64,000 bases of DNA, from the NCBI GenBank assembly GCA_023053685.1, contig JALIGW010000001.1, positions 50,325,859-50,389,858 of the forward strand. The letters run 5' to 3'. Positions 52,481 to 63,599 of the stretch are shown piece by piece (position 1 is the first letter of the stretch; each line of letters begins with the position of its first letter). Under the pieces are notes generated by a model. The model was not told the origin of the DNA. It did not search any database and was given only the letters and a program-made list of their open reading frames with translations. A program made the translations under genes and the position numbers. The stretch is from Diadophis punctatus similis (taxonomy: Eukaryota > Chordata > Lepidosauria > Squamata > Dipsadidae).

Positions 52481-54934
52481 ACAAAAAATAAATAAAATAA
52501 ATAAAAAATCCAGAGCTTCCTCAAGCAGAACTCAGCAAAATATAAGAGCAAAATAATGGGAAAGATAGTTGAGTTTTGTCCTTCATCCTCAAATTTGATC
52601 CTTAAAATTTAAGTTAAAGGGAATACACTTCAACTCTGCATTGTCTATGAATCTCTCCAAAAGAACCTAGAGGTTCTAATTAAAACAAATCTTTCTTTGC
52701 TTTTTAAATATTGCTTAAAGTATTAATCTGCCAGCAGAATTAGTTATATGAAAGCATCCAGTACATCTAGATTTCACATGCCGAGTATTATTGCTGTTTC
52801 TTGACCTTTCTGGAAACTAACAATGAAAGTACTGCTGCTGAAAACAACGGTTTTCCTTCAATTATCTGTCCCATTTCTGAAAAGATCTCAATTTATTCTA
52901 AATCAAACCTCATTTGTGACTCAAGCATGACTCCTTGTTGAATGTATTGCTTTTTTAAAAGTTCTAAACATTTATTGGTCAACTGAGCTGAATTGATTAA
53001 ACCAAATGCAATTAATGGATTTATTGTAGCTTAAAAATAGAACGGGAGTTAATCAGACAGGTAGCTATTGTGCTACCACTATAGCATAGAAAATCAATAT
53101 CAACTGCCGTGGCTTCACCACCCCCTCGATTAAATTGTACAGTTAAACAAATGGATAGGATGATTTAGATCTTAAAAATGTTTATTCTGATTGCAGTTCC
53201 AGGTCCTGAGAAAGTCTATATTGCTGTGATAGGAAAAGAAAAAGAATCTGAACTTCATTCTTTGCTCTCTATATATTCTGTCCATCTCATCATTTTTAAA
53301 AAAATTGATGATTATTAAAAGCCATCTTGGAATACTGAATACATTTAACACAAGATCATTACATGGAACAAAGTCATATCTTTTGTTTTATCTGAACCAG
53401 AATTCAAGGAGTCAGATTATCTCAATAAAGATAGTAATTGTGTGTATGACATAACTTCATAGTTATTTACCAGGTGATACAAATTAAGAAACTGAAAGTA
53501 GTTCCACATACTCTATTATGTGTGACATTTCAAGTCATTCTCTCATGCAAATGTCTCAGTTCAAAGGAATATTAATCAGTCAGACATTTCAGTAGTTGCC
53601 AACTAATTAGACTGCTTCTTTAAAGCATTTGCAGTGTCTGGTCTTCAGTCTGAAAGATTTCAAGAGGAAATTGCAGAATAATAAAAGCAACACTGTCCCT
53701 GTTCTTAGCTTTAGGTTTTAGACACAGAGACACAATAAAAAAAATTAGAAATAAAAAAAAAGAACAGAAATGTATGGGAAAGAGAAAATAACTCTGGGAC
53801 TAGGTCTTAAATGTTTATGGTTTAATGTGATGAAATGGGGTATAAAAGGTAGCCCAGATGATGTCACTGCCTCCAAACAGATGGACGTTTTGCTCTTCAA
53901 CATGCCAATTAGCATTATGAGCTGGGACCAGCTATATAGTATAATAATTTCATAAGCTATTATGCTATTCTGTCTGACAATCATTATCCTGTTAAACGCC
54001 AGCAATCATTGAGAAAGGTAAACCTGTTTTAGTGTAGCTGATTTGAGGGGAATCAAGGAAGAAATTAGATTTTCTATTGCTGGGGAAACATACTGTTCTT
54101 TAATTTGCAAAGACAGCAAATCAACACATTCCTCTAACGTTATGTATGAACTCTACAAGCTACAAATTGTTGAAAGCACATAATTTAATTAAAAAATAAC
54201 CAATGGATATACGGCATGTACATGATCTCTCTGCATCTATTGTGCATTAACGTAAGAATATGAACTGATTGGCTTGTTCTGTTCTACATTAGCCAGAGTT
54301 TAATATGCCATCCGCTAACAGCAGGTAAAATTTTCTGTTTTACCTGTTAAATATTATATATGGCGCCCACAACAAAATATTACACTCTGTGATGCATGGG
54401 TATTTGGGCTATGAAAAGATTAGTTCATTATTAGTTCATAGGATTACACTCTTCAATTGTGGTACCTGGAATCATTTTCCTGGTATTAAAGAGTATTTTT
54501 TAACAAAAACAGAAGAGAATATATTTTACTGCAAAATATATTGGAGTAAAATACTGTATCTTCGACCTCTATGTTTTATTCAGGAAAGCTAAGCTGATAC
54601 AGTCAACCAGCTAGGTTAAACAGAAAGTCAGCCTTGAGAGTAAGAAAGCCTCTGAGTCTACTCGAATGTCAAATTATATCCTTAAATTAAGATGTTTGCA
54701 TAATCACACAGAAGCCCTTTGGGCATTTTTGTTACTTGATTCCTCTTGGGAATTTTAAATGCACTATTAGGTGAGATGTTATAAGCTCCTTAGAGTCAAT
54801 ATTTCACAGACGGAAGATGTCTAAGGAGGTTTATGCAAAGATTTCCAAGGAGGTACTGTACTTGGCAAACTACAGGACAAGTACAGGAACTAATGAAGGA
54901 GAATATTTGTAGCTCAGGGTTGAAATGAGGGGTC
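52481..54934. other. No gene recognised
   Basis: About 2.4 kb of unique AT-rich sequence. Apart from a few A-rich runs no feature was seen. Confidence 0.45.
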
Positions 54935-55074
54935 CTTGGTGCTCTCTGAGCTTGCTTGTTTTCTTGCAGGTGTTTCATTACCCAAACTTGATAACATCAT
55001 CAGTGCTAGTGATGTTACCTAGTTAGGGTAATAAAACACCTGCAAGAAAACAAGCAAGCTCAGAGAGCACCAAG
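54935..55074. repeat. 140-bp palindrome, fold-back repeat
   Basis: Left arm 54935-54983 (CTTGGTGCTCTCTGAGCTTG...ATTACCC) and right arm 55026-55074 are reverse complements with one mismatch. Looser pairing continues inward (AACATCA / TGATGTT) to a loop of about 10 bases. A diverged single arm lies at 10769-10855. Confidence 0.9.
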
Positions 55075-55239
55075 TATAGGAGCTGATAAAGCAGCCCCAA
55101 TGTTCGCAAAACTCAGGCAGCTGTTGGAGAGCTACCTCTGACTGTGTTTTCCAGAGGAACATTGAATGGCAATTCTGGGACTTGCAGGGAAGCAAAAACC
55201 GGCACACCTAGTTCGTGCCAAGTTATTCTAGGACGGTGT

Positions 55240-55810
55240 TGAATTGAGGTGGGGGGGGGGGCGCGGAAATGTCAGTATTTATGAAGAAAGGAAAGTTTTT
55301 CTCGGTTCTTTCTCAACAATCCTGCCTTCTCCGGGACCCACCGCCGGGACTACAACGGAGAGAGATTAAAGGAGCTTTGTTTTCACGAGTCGGATCTCTT
55401 TCTCCTCCTCGACTTTTTGTGCCGAACGAACAACAAAAAGAGGGAGGGGAGAAGAGGCGGAGGGCGCTTTTACCTTCGGCGGCTCCTGACACGGGGGAAG
55501 TTCTCAGGCCGCGCCGGCGAAGGCGAGGGTCGCTCGGTGTTTTCTCTCAGGAAGTCTGCAAAGGCTATGAGGAAGGCGTTGGTCCTCGCTGTGGTGCGAT
55601 TATTCCCATAACAACAGGAACCATAAACCGGTCACCCGGGCAGGGCAAACAAATTGCTTGGAAACCGCCTGTCGTGGGGGTCACCCGGGGGCAGGCCGGC
55701 CTCGGTGGAAAGACTGAGAGAGGAGAGTTGGAGATGTTGTGGGTATCTCTCGAGCACGGGAGGGGGCATTTAAAAAAAAAAAAAGGAATCGAAGATGTGA
55801 GTATTATAAG
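55240..55810. promoter_or_regulatory. CpG island, possible promoter/first exon
   Basis: A CpG-dense, apparently non-repetitive block of about 550 bp. On the + strand a long frame (55269-55814) shows no domain, and a donor-like GAT|GTGAGT lies at 55797. On the minus strand a donor-like GAAG|GTAAAAG lies near 55472. SPATA7 runs on the minus strand with its 5' end to the right, so this could be its promoter, but the expected exon 1 coding start was not recognised. A divergent gene to the right is another option. Confidence 0.45.
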
Positions 55811-55929
55811 ATAGCAAGGAGGCAAAAGACCAGTTCCGGGGCAGATGCTCATATCAATCAAAGAGCGAGGGTCCTGCCTCTGAACAGGGTCACAGCTCTA
55901 CATTTGTTTTAGAAGGAGGAGGCCTTAGC

Positions 55930-56325
55930 AAAAGGGTATTTAACCCACGACCACAATTGAGTGCAAAATTTATGTTGCTAGGTGAGAAATTTGTTAAGTG
56001 AGTTTTTTGCCTCACTCTACCACTTTTCTTGACACATTTGCTAAGTGAATCACTGCAGTTGTTAAATTAGCAACATGGTTGTTAAGGGAATCTGTTTGTC
56101 CCCCGCCCCTAATTTGCTTTGCTTTTCAGAAGGTTGCAAAAGGGGATCACATGACCACCAGGATACTGCAATGGTCATAAATGGGAGTCAATTGTCAAGC
56201 ATCCAAATGTAAACCACGTGACCATGGGGATGCAGCAACGGTCACAAGTGTGAAAAAGGGTCCTAAGTCACTTTTTTTCCAGTGGTCACTAAGTTGAACT
56301 GTTATAAATCGAGGACTACCGGTAA
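55930..56325 (+). mobile_element. MITE of the 'TCCTCGACTTA' family
   Basis: CCACGACCACAATTGAGTGC near the left end and AAATCGAGGACTACCGGTA at the right end. The interior (GTTAAGTGAGTTTTTTGCC, GATCACATGACCACC, CACGTGACCATGGGG) is shared with 32690-33225. Ends decayed. Confidence 0.7.
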
Positions 56326-57548
56326 TGGGCAGATGAATGAGCCCTGAGGAAGGGAATATAGTTCTAGCAAGGGTTTACTTTGGAGAGATTGTGGGGTTGG
56401 TTTTCAATTTCATTGTGTGTCCCCCACCCACCCCCAGATTTTAAATGAAAAGGATTGAGTAGATGGAAAGTAGACAAGGTCATATGGTTGGTTTTTATGC
56501 TGTTCACTTTTTAGATAGAGAGTATCTATAGTGTCTGTAGGAAATAATTTGCTGTATAGAAGCCCAACAGAAACATTACCTTTTGGTACTTGATAGTCTC
56601 TTTCCCCACCTTGGCTTTCAATACCTGCCCTCTATTTTTACTTCTGCTTTTATGCTGGGAAACAATGCTGGCTGTAGCCATTTTGCAACCTGAAGCAAAC
56701 TGTAAGATAATTCCTCCTCCCTTTAGTTTAATGTGCTAATAGAAACACAGGTTGGAGGCGAGAAAATAGAATTGGTGCCCCTGTCTAGCTTCTGCTGCAC
56801 TTTTGCACTATCTGCTCTGATTTAGGGAACATTTTCTTCCAACTAAGTGATTTTAGTAATCCCACTGAGCTCTTCATAAATAATGCATTTTTATTTCAAA
56901 GTAGTCATATTTATTGGAGAGTTTTAAAAGCTTCCCTAATTATCTCTATTTAGAGAACTGCTTTTTTTAAAAAAAAATAGTCCCCAAGTTCTCAGCTCCA
57001 CACAATAAAGGTTAGAAAACTATGCCTCACTGCAGCAAGTTGCAAAGAAATCAGTCATCCTTTGTACTGCTTTTCAAATCTTGGAGAAAGCACAAAGCCT
57101 TCTGAATATAATATTAATGCGCCTTGCGAAATGAAATGTGCACACCTGCTAGCAGTGTATCACCATCTTTCTACTTGATTTGAAATCCATAGCAGTCCAT
57201 CACAAATCCATCACAATCGCTCAAGGGCTAATAGAAAATATGTGCAAGAAAATATGTGCAAGAACTCATGTCGTGCTCCTAAGTAGTGATGCAGGAGGAG
57301 GGTAAATTGTGATTCCAAACTTAGTTTGTTTCAGCCTTCATTCTGGATGGAAGTCTTTCTTTCAGAGGTCTCCTGGGCAGGTTGCTGTCAGAGTTTTGAT
57401 ATGCTTTGGATGCCACTATCCACCTTCCACCCTGGGGAGGGAAGGTTGTAGCAAAGTGTACAAAATTTGCATGAGTATGCAACCATTAATTTAGGGTTAC
57501 CATATTTAATAAATTATCTTCCCCACCTCACTAGAAACCCTGTACAAG
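56326..57548. other. No gene recognised
   Basis: Unique sequence; a donor-like site at 56577 (minus) has no convincing exon. Confidence 0.4.
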
Positions 57549-57655
57549 AAGTGTGTGTGTGTGTATATATACACCCACACCCACCCCATCTCTCTCTCCC
57601 TCCCTCTCTCCCTCTCCCTCTCCCTCTCCCTCTCCCTCTCCCTCTCCCTCTCCCT

Positions 57656-57736
<81 letters not shown>

Positions 57737-57737
57737 T
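57549..57737. repeat. Compound microsatellite (GT)n-(CTCCCT)n-(CT)n-(GT)n-(GA)n
   Basis: Consecutive pure blocks, the longest being CTCCCT (about 57600-57668) and CT (57669-57701). Confidence 0.95.
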
Positions 57738-57952
57738 GTTAGATAGGGTGAACGGACAACACAGACATCTGACTTAGTGACAATAACAGCTCTTTATTCT
57801 GACAACTATGTACAATCCGGCAGCTCTCTGTCTCACAGCCTTCCCTTTTATAGGGAGTTGTCAGACTGGTCAACCAATCAGCTTCAAGTATTTTCCCGCC
57901 GGAATGGAGGACCTGAGTGGAGCCTACTTGCTCCAGCCTCAGTACGTAAGAG
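57738..57952 (-). mobile_element. LTR (endogenous retrovirus-like), minus strand
   Basis: The reverse complement has TATA box CTATAAAAGGG, polyadenylation signal AATAAAGAGCTG and the end CCCTATCTAACA. The opposite end (TTACGTACTGAGG) resembles the start of the solo LTR at 62412 (TGTTACATACTGACG). The microsatellite on its left obscures any duplication. No internal region is attached. Confidence 0.6.
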
Positions 57953-58573
57953 AGAGGGAGGGGGGAGGGGAAGAAGAGATGAGGAAGAGATATTTGGGTT
58001 TCAACATAACAAAAGAGCATGAAAGTCTCAGAATTGGTTTGCATTTATTGAATGGGGCTTACAACTCTTTCTTCACTTTCTTCCAGTCCTAAACGTCAGT
58101 TACTTAATTTAGGATGGATGTTTTTTTTTTGTTTCATTGCTGTGTTAGGAGCTAAAAATCCTTTCCTATTTATTGATGATCCACAATAATTCTAATTGGC
58201 CTTTTTATTTTCTCAGTTGTACTTTTTAGAATTGCCACTGTTATAGAGTTTTGGTTTATTTTAACTGTTTAAACTCTTTTGAACCATACAGTAGTTAACA
58301 TTTTAGAGTTGAGATATGGAATTTTATTAGAATAGGATACTTTCCTTTCTGGGGCAGATGTCTCTGGAATGATTGACATTTGGAATGGGTTGTGTATTAT
58401 AATTTGTTTGGTTATTTTAAGGGAAAATGGTCTCTTGTTATGTTACAACATGGAAGAAGATTGGGACCCTTATATAATTTTAATATTTTAGAAGTCCATT
58501 TGAATTTTTTGCTGACAATTTGATAAGAAGAAGCTACTCATTTCATACATATTAACAGATGGGTTATGAGATC
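57953..58573. other. No gene recognised
   Basis: AT-rich unique sequence between the LTR and the L1-derived element. Confidence 0.4.
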
Positions 58574-59264
58574 AAGAATTTTATATTTGTTGACTTCCGG
58601 TTTGGAGCGCGCCATCGCGGACGTCCCTTCGTCGGGCGCCTTTCCGATCTTTGTAAAAAGCCGCCAGAACAGCTGTCTGGCGGCTTTGAAATCTCTTCCC
58701 CGGGCAAAGGGAGAGATGAGAGCTTGACAGGTGGGGTAGAGCCCCCCCAGTGCCCTAGGAGCCATCTAGGGGCGCGAAGGGAGAGCTCCCCATGCAGCCT
58801 GTCTCCAGCTCCGAAGATCAGGAAACCTCCGCCTTTGCGGAGCTAGATGTCGTGACCAGCCGCTGCTTCTAGAATGGGATTTATAATTACTTTTGAACTA
58901 CAGAAGCAGACAGAGAGAAACAGGCGTGAGATGGGCAAGTAATGAAACCTCTTTTTTCCTTTTTTTCAACTCCTGGGCAAGCTTTCACTTCGGCAAAGAA
59001 ACAAAGGAAACAAAGTAACAATATGGCGATTGAGAAGTGAAAGTGACTTTCGTTTCCCCAGAGGCTTTTTTTTTTCTTTCTCTCTCTCTTATGAAAACTT
59101 TTAACTTGGAAAAATGGTTTTTTCTTTCTCTGTCTTCTAACCCTGGATTAAAGTTATAATTGAAATATTTCCAATAATAAAAGACTACCTGGTTTTTAAA
59201 CTGGAAAGAACTTTAATCAGGCACCTGGCTTTCTTTTTTCTTTGTACTCTTTTGAAACACCATA

Positions 59265-60335
59265 ATGGCTTCAAAATCTGGAAAGATTGTTTTGACTAAA
59301 AGAAATGACTATTCATCTGGATATATTTCTAAAATGCAACTTAATACTGAGTTAACACCTCCACAGCCTTTGACACCTGAAAATTTATTAAATAATTTAA
59401 AGATTATGAAACATGAACTTACTTTGGAATTTAATCAGAAAATTAGTGAGATAGACAAAAAAATGCAGGCTGCTTTGAAGAATATGAATCAACAACTCAG
59501 ATTTGATGTGTTAGAGGTTTGCAAAGGTTTAGCAACAAATATTGAAGTTTTGGCAGAACGTATTGAAACAAATAAACAAGCTTTGGCAACCTCGGTGAAA
59601 TATATAGATAAAATCCAAAATGATATTGCAAATTTTGAAACAGAGGTGTTGATGACACAGTTTAGATCCATGGAAGTTGCTATAAGGGTCAGAGGTTTGA
59701 AAGAGGGATTATATGAAGATTTAAAAGGAAGGATGGTTGATGCATTGGATCAGGTGTCTGGAATTTCTAAAGTGGAATTGGCTACACAAATCGACAAAAT
59801 ATACAGAATCAATTCGTGGTACGCTAAACAAAAGCATTTACCAAGGGACATTGTCATATATTTTACCACAAGAGCTTTACGGAATAGAATTATACAAGCA
59901 ACATTCAACAATAATCTCATGGTGAATGGTCAGGAACTAAAGATTTGGAAAGAAATCCCCTCTAAAATGCTTAAAGCCAGAAAAAGCTACACTTTTTTGA
60001 TTGATGAATTTCAGAGATTAAATTTACAATATAAATGGGAAGCGCCAGTTGGAGTAGCAGTGAAATTTTCTGGAAAAAGATACCGGCTTAATACGATAAA
60101 AAAAGCTACTGAATTTTATGTCAATGTTTTAAAGGCTGATATATCCAAGATTCCAGAGGAAGGATGTATGAAAATAAAAGAGGAGGAGGAGGGGAAGCCA
60201 TCTTTGCTGGATCAAAAGGAAATAGATTCAAAAAACCAAAAGGAGTGCCAGAGCCAGATAGCTGGGGAAAAGGAGATGGAGGTTTGGGATCAGATGGGAG
60301 ACGAGCTGACAAATTCGAATTTACTGAACTATTAA
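59265..60335 (+). CDS. L1 ORF1-like RNA-binding protein, 356 aa, intact
   Basis: L1 ORF1 proteins are trimeric RNA-binding chaperones that coat L1 RNA. The frame is uninterrupted. Residues about 37-140 are heptad-rich and charged (LNNLKIMKHELTLEFNQKIS, IEVLAERIETNKQALATSV), a long coiled coil. Residues about 145-235 form the RRM-like part, starting MEVAIRVRGLKEGLYEDLKG. Residues about 195-290 include HLPRDIVIYFTTRALRNRII and KSYTFLIDEFQRLNLQYKWE, the C-terminal domain pattern. The tail is acidic and Glu-rich. The length is close to that of other L1 ORF1 proteins. The start is the first ATG, 670 bp into the element. A second frame (60164-60430) overlaps the end and may be an old frameshifted extension. 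ORF2 proteins would have to be supplied by other L1 copies. Confidence 0.88.
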   Translation: MASKSGKIVLTKRNDYSSGYISKMQLNTELTPPQPLTPENLLNNLKIMKHELTLEFNQKISEIDKKMQAALKNMNQQLRFDVLEVCKGLATNIEVLAERIETNKQALATSVKYIDKIQNDIANFETEVLMTQFRSMEVAIRVRGLKEGLYEDLKGRMVDALDQVSGISKVELATQIDKIYRINSWYAKQKHLPRDIVIYFTTRALRNRIIQATFNNNLMVNGQELKIWKEIPSKMLKARKSYTFLIDEFQRLNLQYKWEAPVGVAVKFSGKRYRLNTIKKATEFYVNVLKADISKIPEEGCMKIKEEEEGKPSLLDQKEIDSKNQKECQSQIAGEKEMEVWDQMGDELTNSNLLNY

Positions 60336-60422
60336 AAGATGCAACTATCAAGATACAAAACGATGTGATGTTGAAATATATTGGATGGATAGAGACTAAT
60401 ATGATTGTATTTTTCCTTTTCC

Positions 60423-60700
60423 CTATTTAATGATTACCTATGTAATATTTAGCTAAGTTTTATATAACTTTGAGGTTATCTTTAATGTTAATAATATTAG
60501 ATATATATAGTTTGCTGAAGATTTGTTTATTCTTTTTTCTTTTTTAAAAAAAACTTTAAAGTTTTTTTGTTTTTTGAAGTTAGTAAGTTAATTTAGAATA
60601 ATATTATGTTATTAATATCATGATGAAATTTAATATTTAATGATTACTTACGTAACATTTAGTTAAGTTTTATCTATCTTTGAGGTTATTTTTAATGTTA
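60423..60700 (+). repeat. Duplicated 68-bp segment in the L1-derived 3' UTR
   Basis: 60423-60490 and 60633-60700 share TATTTAATGATTAC, TTTAG.TAAGTTTTAT and TTTGAGGTTAT.TTTAATG, about 88 percent identical by eye and 210 bp apart. Confidence 0.85.
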
Positions 60701-60821
60701 AAATAAAATAGAGAAAAAAATAAAAATGTTTGTACTTTATATTTAATATTTTGCTACTATTTATGTAATTCTGTACTAATAAAACTTTTTGAATAAAAAA
60801 AAGAATTTTATATTTGTTAAC

Positions 60822-61147
60822 TATGGGGGGGTTTATGCTTGTTGTGACAAGGGTGGGAAATCACTTTCTTACAGGGGCATTCTTCTCTTTTTCTTCTTTT
60901 TTCTCTCCCTCCCTTTCCAACTTGTACTATCTTTTATTTTCTTTTTAAAAGCCTTAACAAAACTATTGCAAAAATCTAGTTACTTTTAAGTTAGAATTAC
61001 CATATTCCGGTCAGCAGAAATCCAGAAAGCCACCAGATGGCAGGAAGGAAACATAGGATGCCCAACTACTGGTTTTACCATGCTATTCATTTAAAAAGTT
61101 TAGATAATTACCCATTTTATAACCAACATGGGTAGCAGCTCCTAATC
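60822..61147. other. No gene recognised
   Basis: Unique sequence right of the L1-derived element. Confidence 0.4.
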
Positions 61148-61298
61148 TTTTCTTTTATGTACACTGAGAGCATATGCACCAAAGACAAATTCCTTGTGTG
61201 TCCAATCACACTTGGCCAATAAAGAATTCTATTCTATTCTATTCTATTCTATTCTATTCTATTCTATTCTATTCTATTCTATTCTATTCTATTCTATC
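61148..61298 (+). mobile_element. Snake-type LINE 3' UTR with (ATTCT)n tail
   Basis: TCTTTTATGTACACTGAGAG...CCAATCACACTTGGCCAATA, AAAGAATTCT and then about 15 ATTCT units (61226-61298). Same as 43760-44038. Confidence 0.85.
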
Positions 61299-62406
61299 AA
61301 AAATAAAAACAACATAGAAACAGTGTAGATCTGGTAAGCTTAATTTTAATACTGATGAGCCCAGGAGAAAAACCTTAGAATTGAAATATTGATTTATAAC
61401 CATGAATAAGGACATATCTTAGGAAATTGGACTACTTAGAGAAGTTTATGTCCATACTGTTTACTGAATCCTAGTCATTCTCATTGATTTGTGAACTTTG
61501 AGAACATATCTTGCGATGACTTATTACTATCCTCTCATTTTCACCTGTTAATAACGGAAAAACATGGCGCTGCTGGAGAAGGAGACACCAAGGGTCTTAT
61601 TTTGTATTCCTGATAGATTTGATTCCTAGGCAACCACCCTATTTATTAGGCAAAAGATAGAGACTTAACTATTAACTTTCTGTGTAGTTTCAGAGTGGTA
61701 TATGGATGACAAAAGGATTTTTTTAGTCAGCTGCCAAAAATGAGAGATTTAGCAAAACACAGTAAAATGTGGCTTTAGGGAATGTCCTGTGAAGTGTTCT
61801 GATTGTATAAACATAACCAAACTGTGGGACACAAGCTAATGCAAATTCTCCATGAAATGACTCATAAAAGCAAATTAATAAGTGTTCTGTTCCCTCCCCC
61901 CCCATTTTAAAAAAGCACAAATATGATCAACACTAAAGAATGCTTTTGAACAAGAATAGCAAGCCATAACTTTGAACACAGCTTATATTTATTAGTTTTG
62001 GTTACCGTGCTTGTTGACCTGTGCTTTGATGACATAGCACATTCATGAGAGTCAATAATCAGATAATTTCTTCCCTCCTCAGGAGACAAAAGTTTTAAAA
62101 TAAGAACTGCAATTAGTAATTCACCTTCGTTAGCAGAAGAAGCAGTAAGGTGACAAAAGGCATAACCTCTTCTTGTTGCCAGACTTCCTGTCTCATCTGA
62201 ATTTAATAGGAAATTTGGGATGGTTCAAAATTTATTTAAAATAATTAAATGATAGGCACAGAGGCATCTGTAGTTGGGAGAGTAAAAATTGAGCTATTGT
62301 GGATGAGTTGCAGAAATCCAGATGACCACAACCCTAACTCTTTTCCTAGACATTGTCCAGTATTTTACAGTTAGATGTGTTATCTTTACTAGCTCATGCA
62401 GTGTTT
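61299..62406. other. No gene recognised
   Basis: Unique AT-rich sequence. Confidence 0.4.
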
Positions 62407-62638
62407 ATAACTGTTACATACTGACGTACGGAGCCGGATTTGCATAGCCGCCACTGATTGGCTAATCTAGGAGCGGGAGAAATAAACTGTCAGTGGCCAG
62501 CAGGCAACAGGGAAGCCCTTAAAAGCGGCTTCCCTGCAGCCTGCCGGCAGTTGGTATTGCTTTCAGCCTTGGAGAAATAAAGGTGCTGAACTGTTCCTGA
62601 GCGTCGCTCGTTCTTTCCCGCGTGAATCTAACAATAAC
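62407..62638 (+). mobile_element. Solo LTR with 5-bp duplication
   Basis: LTR 62412-62633 starts TGTTACATACTGACG and ends GTGAATCTAACA (TGTTA...TAACA inverted ends). Duplication ATAAC at 62407-62411 and 62634-62638. It has TGATTGGCTAAT (CCAAT-type), CTTAAAAGCGG (TATA-like) and AATAAAGGTG (polyadenylation) in the right order. The internal retroviral part is absent, as after LTR-LTR recombination. Confidence 0.82.
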
Positions 62639-63099
62639 TGTGATGCATGTCCAGAAAACAAACAGAGGTAAATTGTGATCAGCCTGAGGGCCCAGCAAAA
62701 TTGGCATTTTGTCCTCTGGTAAATGAGTATTGTGTCATTGAGCATACTTGCTGTAGCAGCCATTTTGTGAATTGGCATGCATCAATTTAGGATATTCTAC
62801 AACATGATCTCAAATTTCACTAGCCACCTAAAGTTGACTGCTCCTGGTTCAAACAGCTTTATTTTATTTTGTACAGTATATGACAATTAAATACATGACA
62901 CACTCTCTATGTATGTATGTATGTACTGTATGTATGTGTATTAATTATTGGAACTAGAATCTACCAGCTCTCTTTTTGCTTTTTAAATCCAGGATTTGAC
63001 TGAAAGAGCAAAGATGGAAAATAGTTTGAGTGATTTTTAAAAAATACAATGGGGTTAAAAGAAGTAGATAAATGTTCAGGACAACCATGAAGTATGTAG
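62639..63099. other. No gene recognised; short (ATGT)n at 62910-62938
   Basis: Unique sequence with one small microsatellite. Confidence 0.4.
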
Positions 63100-63172
63100 A
63101 AAGCTAGTCTGCTGCCATGGTTAAGGCACCGAGCAAGAAATTGAAAAACTCTGACTTCTAGTCCTGCCTTCT
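63100..63172 (+). mobile_element. tRNA-derived SINE head, decayed
   Basis: TGCCATGGTTAAGGCACCGAG (box A region) and GACTTCTAGTCCTGCCTTC (box B region) follow the Sauria-type SINE pattern. Confidence 0.55.
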
Positions 63173-63329
63173 GTGCCGTACAACACAAATACTATTTGGT
63201 ATATGGATTTTTTGTTTTGGTATTTTTGCTACCGAGCTAATAATTGCTTAAGACATAAGGAAAGAGAAATTTATGAGGAATGCAGTATGGAACAAGGAAA
63301 AAGATTAAGCAACCAGTATAAGATACCAG

Positions 63330-63575
63330 TACCAGTACCTCATACTTCCCTTTGACCGGTCAGGTCCCACAGAGTGGGTCTCCTCCAGGTCCCGTCAACC
63401 AAACAATGTCGGCTGGCGGGGCCTAGGGGGAGGGCCTTCTCTGTAGGGGCTCCTGTTCTCTGGAACCAACTTCCCCAGAGATACGAATTGTCCCCACTTT
63501 GCTGGCCTTCCGAAAAGCCATTAAGACATGACTTTTCCTGCAGGCAGGGTTCTAAGACAACGTCATTTGGTCTCC
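63330..63575 (+). mobile_element. L2-clade LINE 3' end fragment
   Basis: CTCATACTTCCCTTTGACCGG...CCTAGGGGGAGGGCCTTCTC...ATTAAGACATGACTTTTCCT matches the L2 3' coding end at 4055-4265. Confidence 0.88.
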
Positions 63576-63599
63576 CCCATGTATTTTGTATGTTTTTTA

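Larger units (their letters stand above)
58574..60821 (+). mobile_element. L1-derived element with ORF1 only (half-L1-like)
   Basis: The element proper is 58595-60800. It is bounded by a 21-bp direct repeat (58574-58594 and 60801-60821) with one difference, so both ends are original. Order: CpG-rich 5' UTR starting CTTCCGGTTTGGAGCG with a hairpin (AAAGCCGCCAG...CTGGCGGCTTT, about 58657-58687), one intact ORF1, a 465-bp AT-rich 3' UTR and an A-rich tail (AATAAAACTTTTTGAATAAA). There is no ORF2. This matches the half-L1 (HAL1) design known from mammals. Confidence 0.88.

Noticed and set aside
55269..55814. 181-codon open frame in the CpG island
   Set aside because: Composition-driven; no recognisable domain. 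Kept only as a possible promoter/first exon region.
56577..56640. Possible SPATA7 exon 2 (minus, donor AAG|GTAATG)
   Set aside because: Neither open frame resembles the conserved exon 2 block, and the acceptor is poor.
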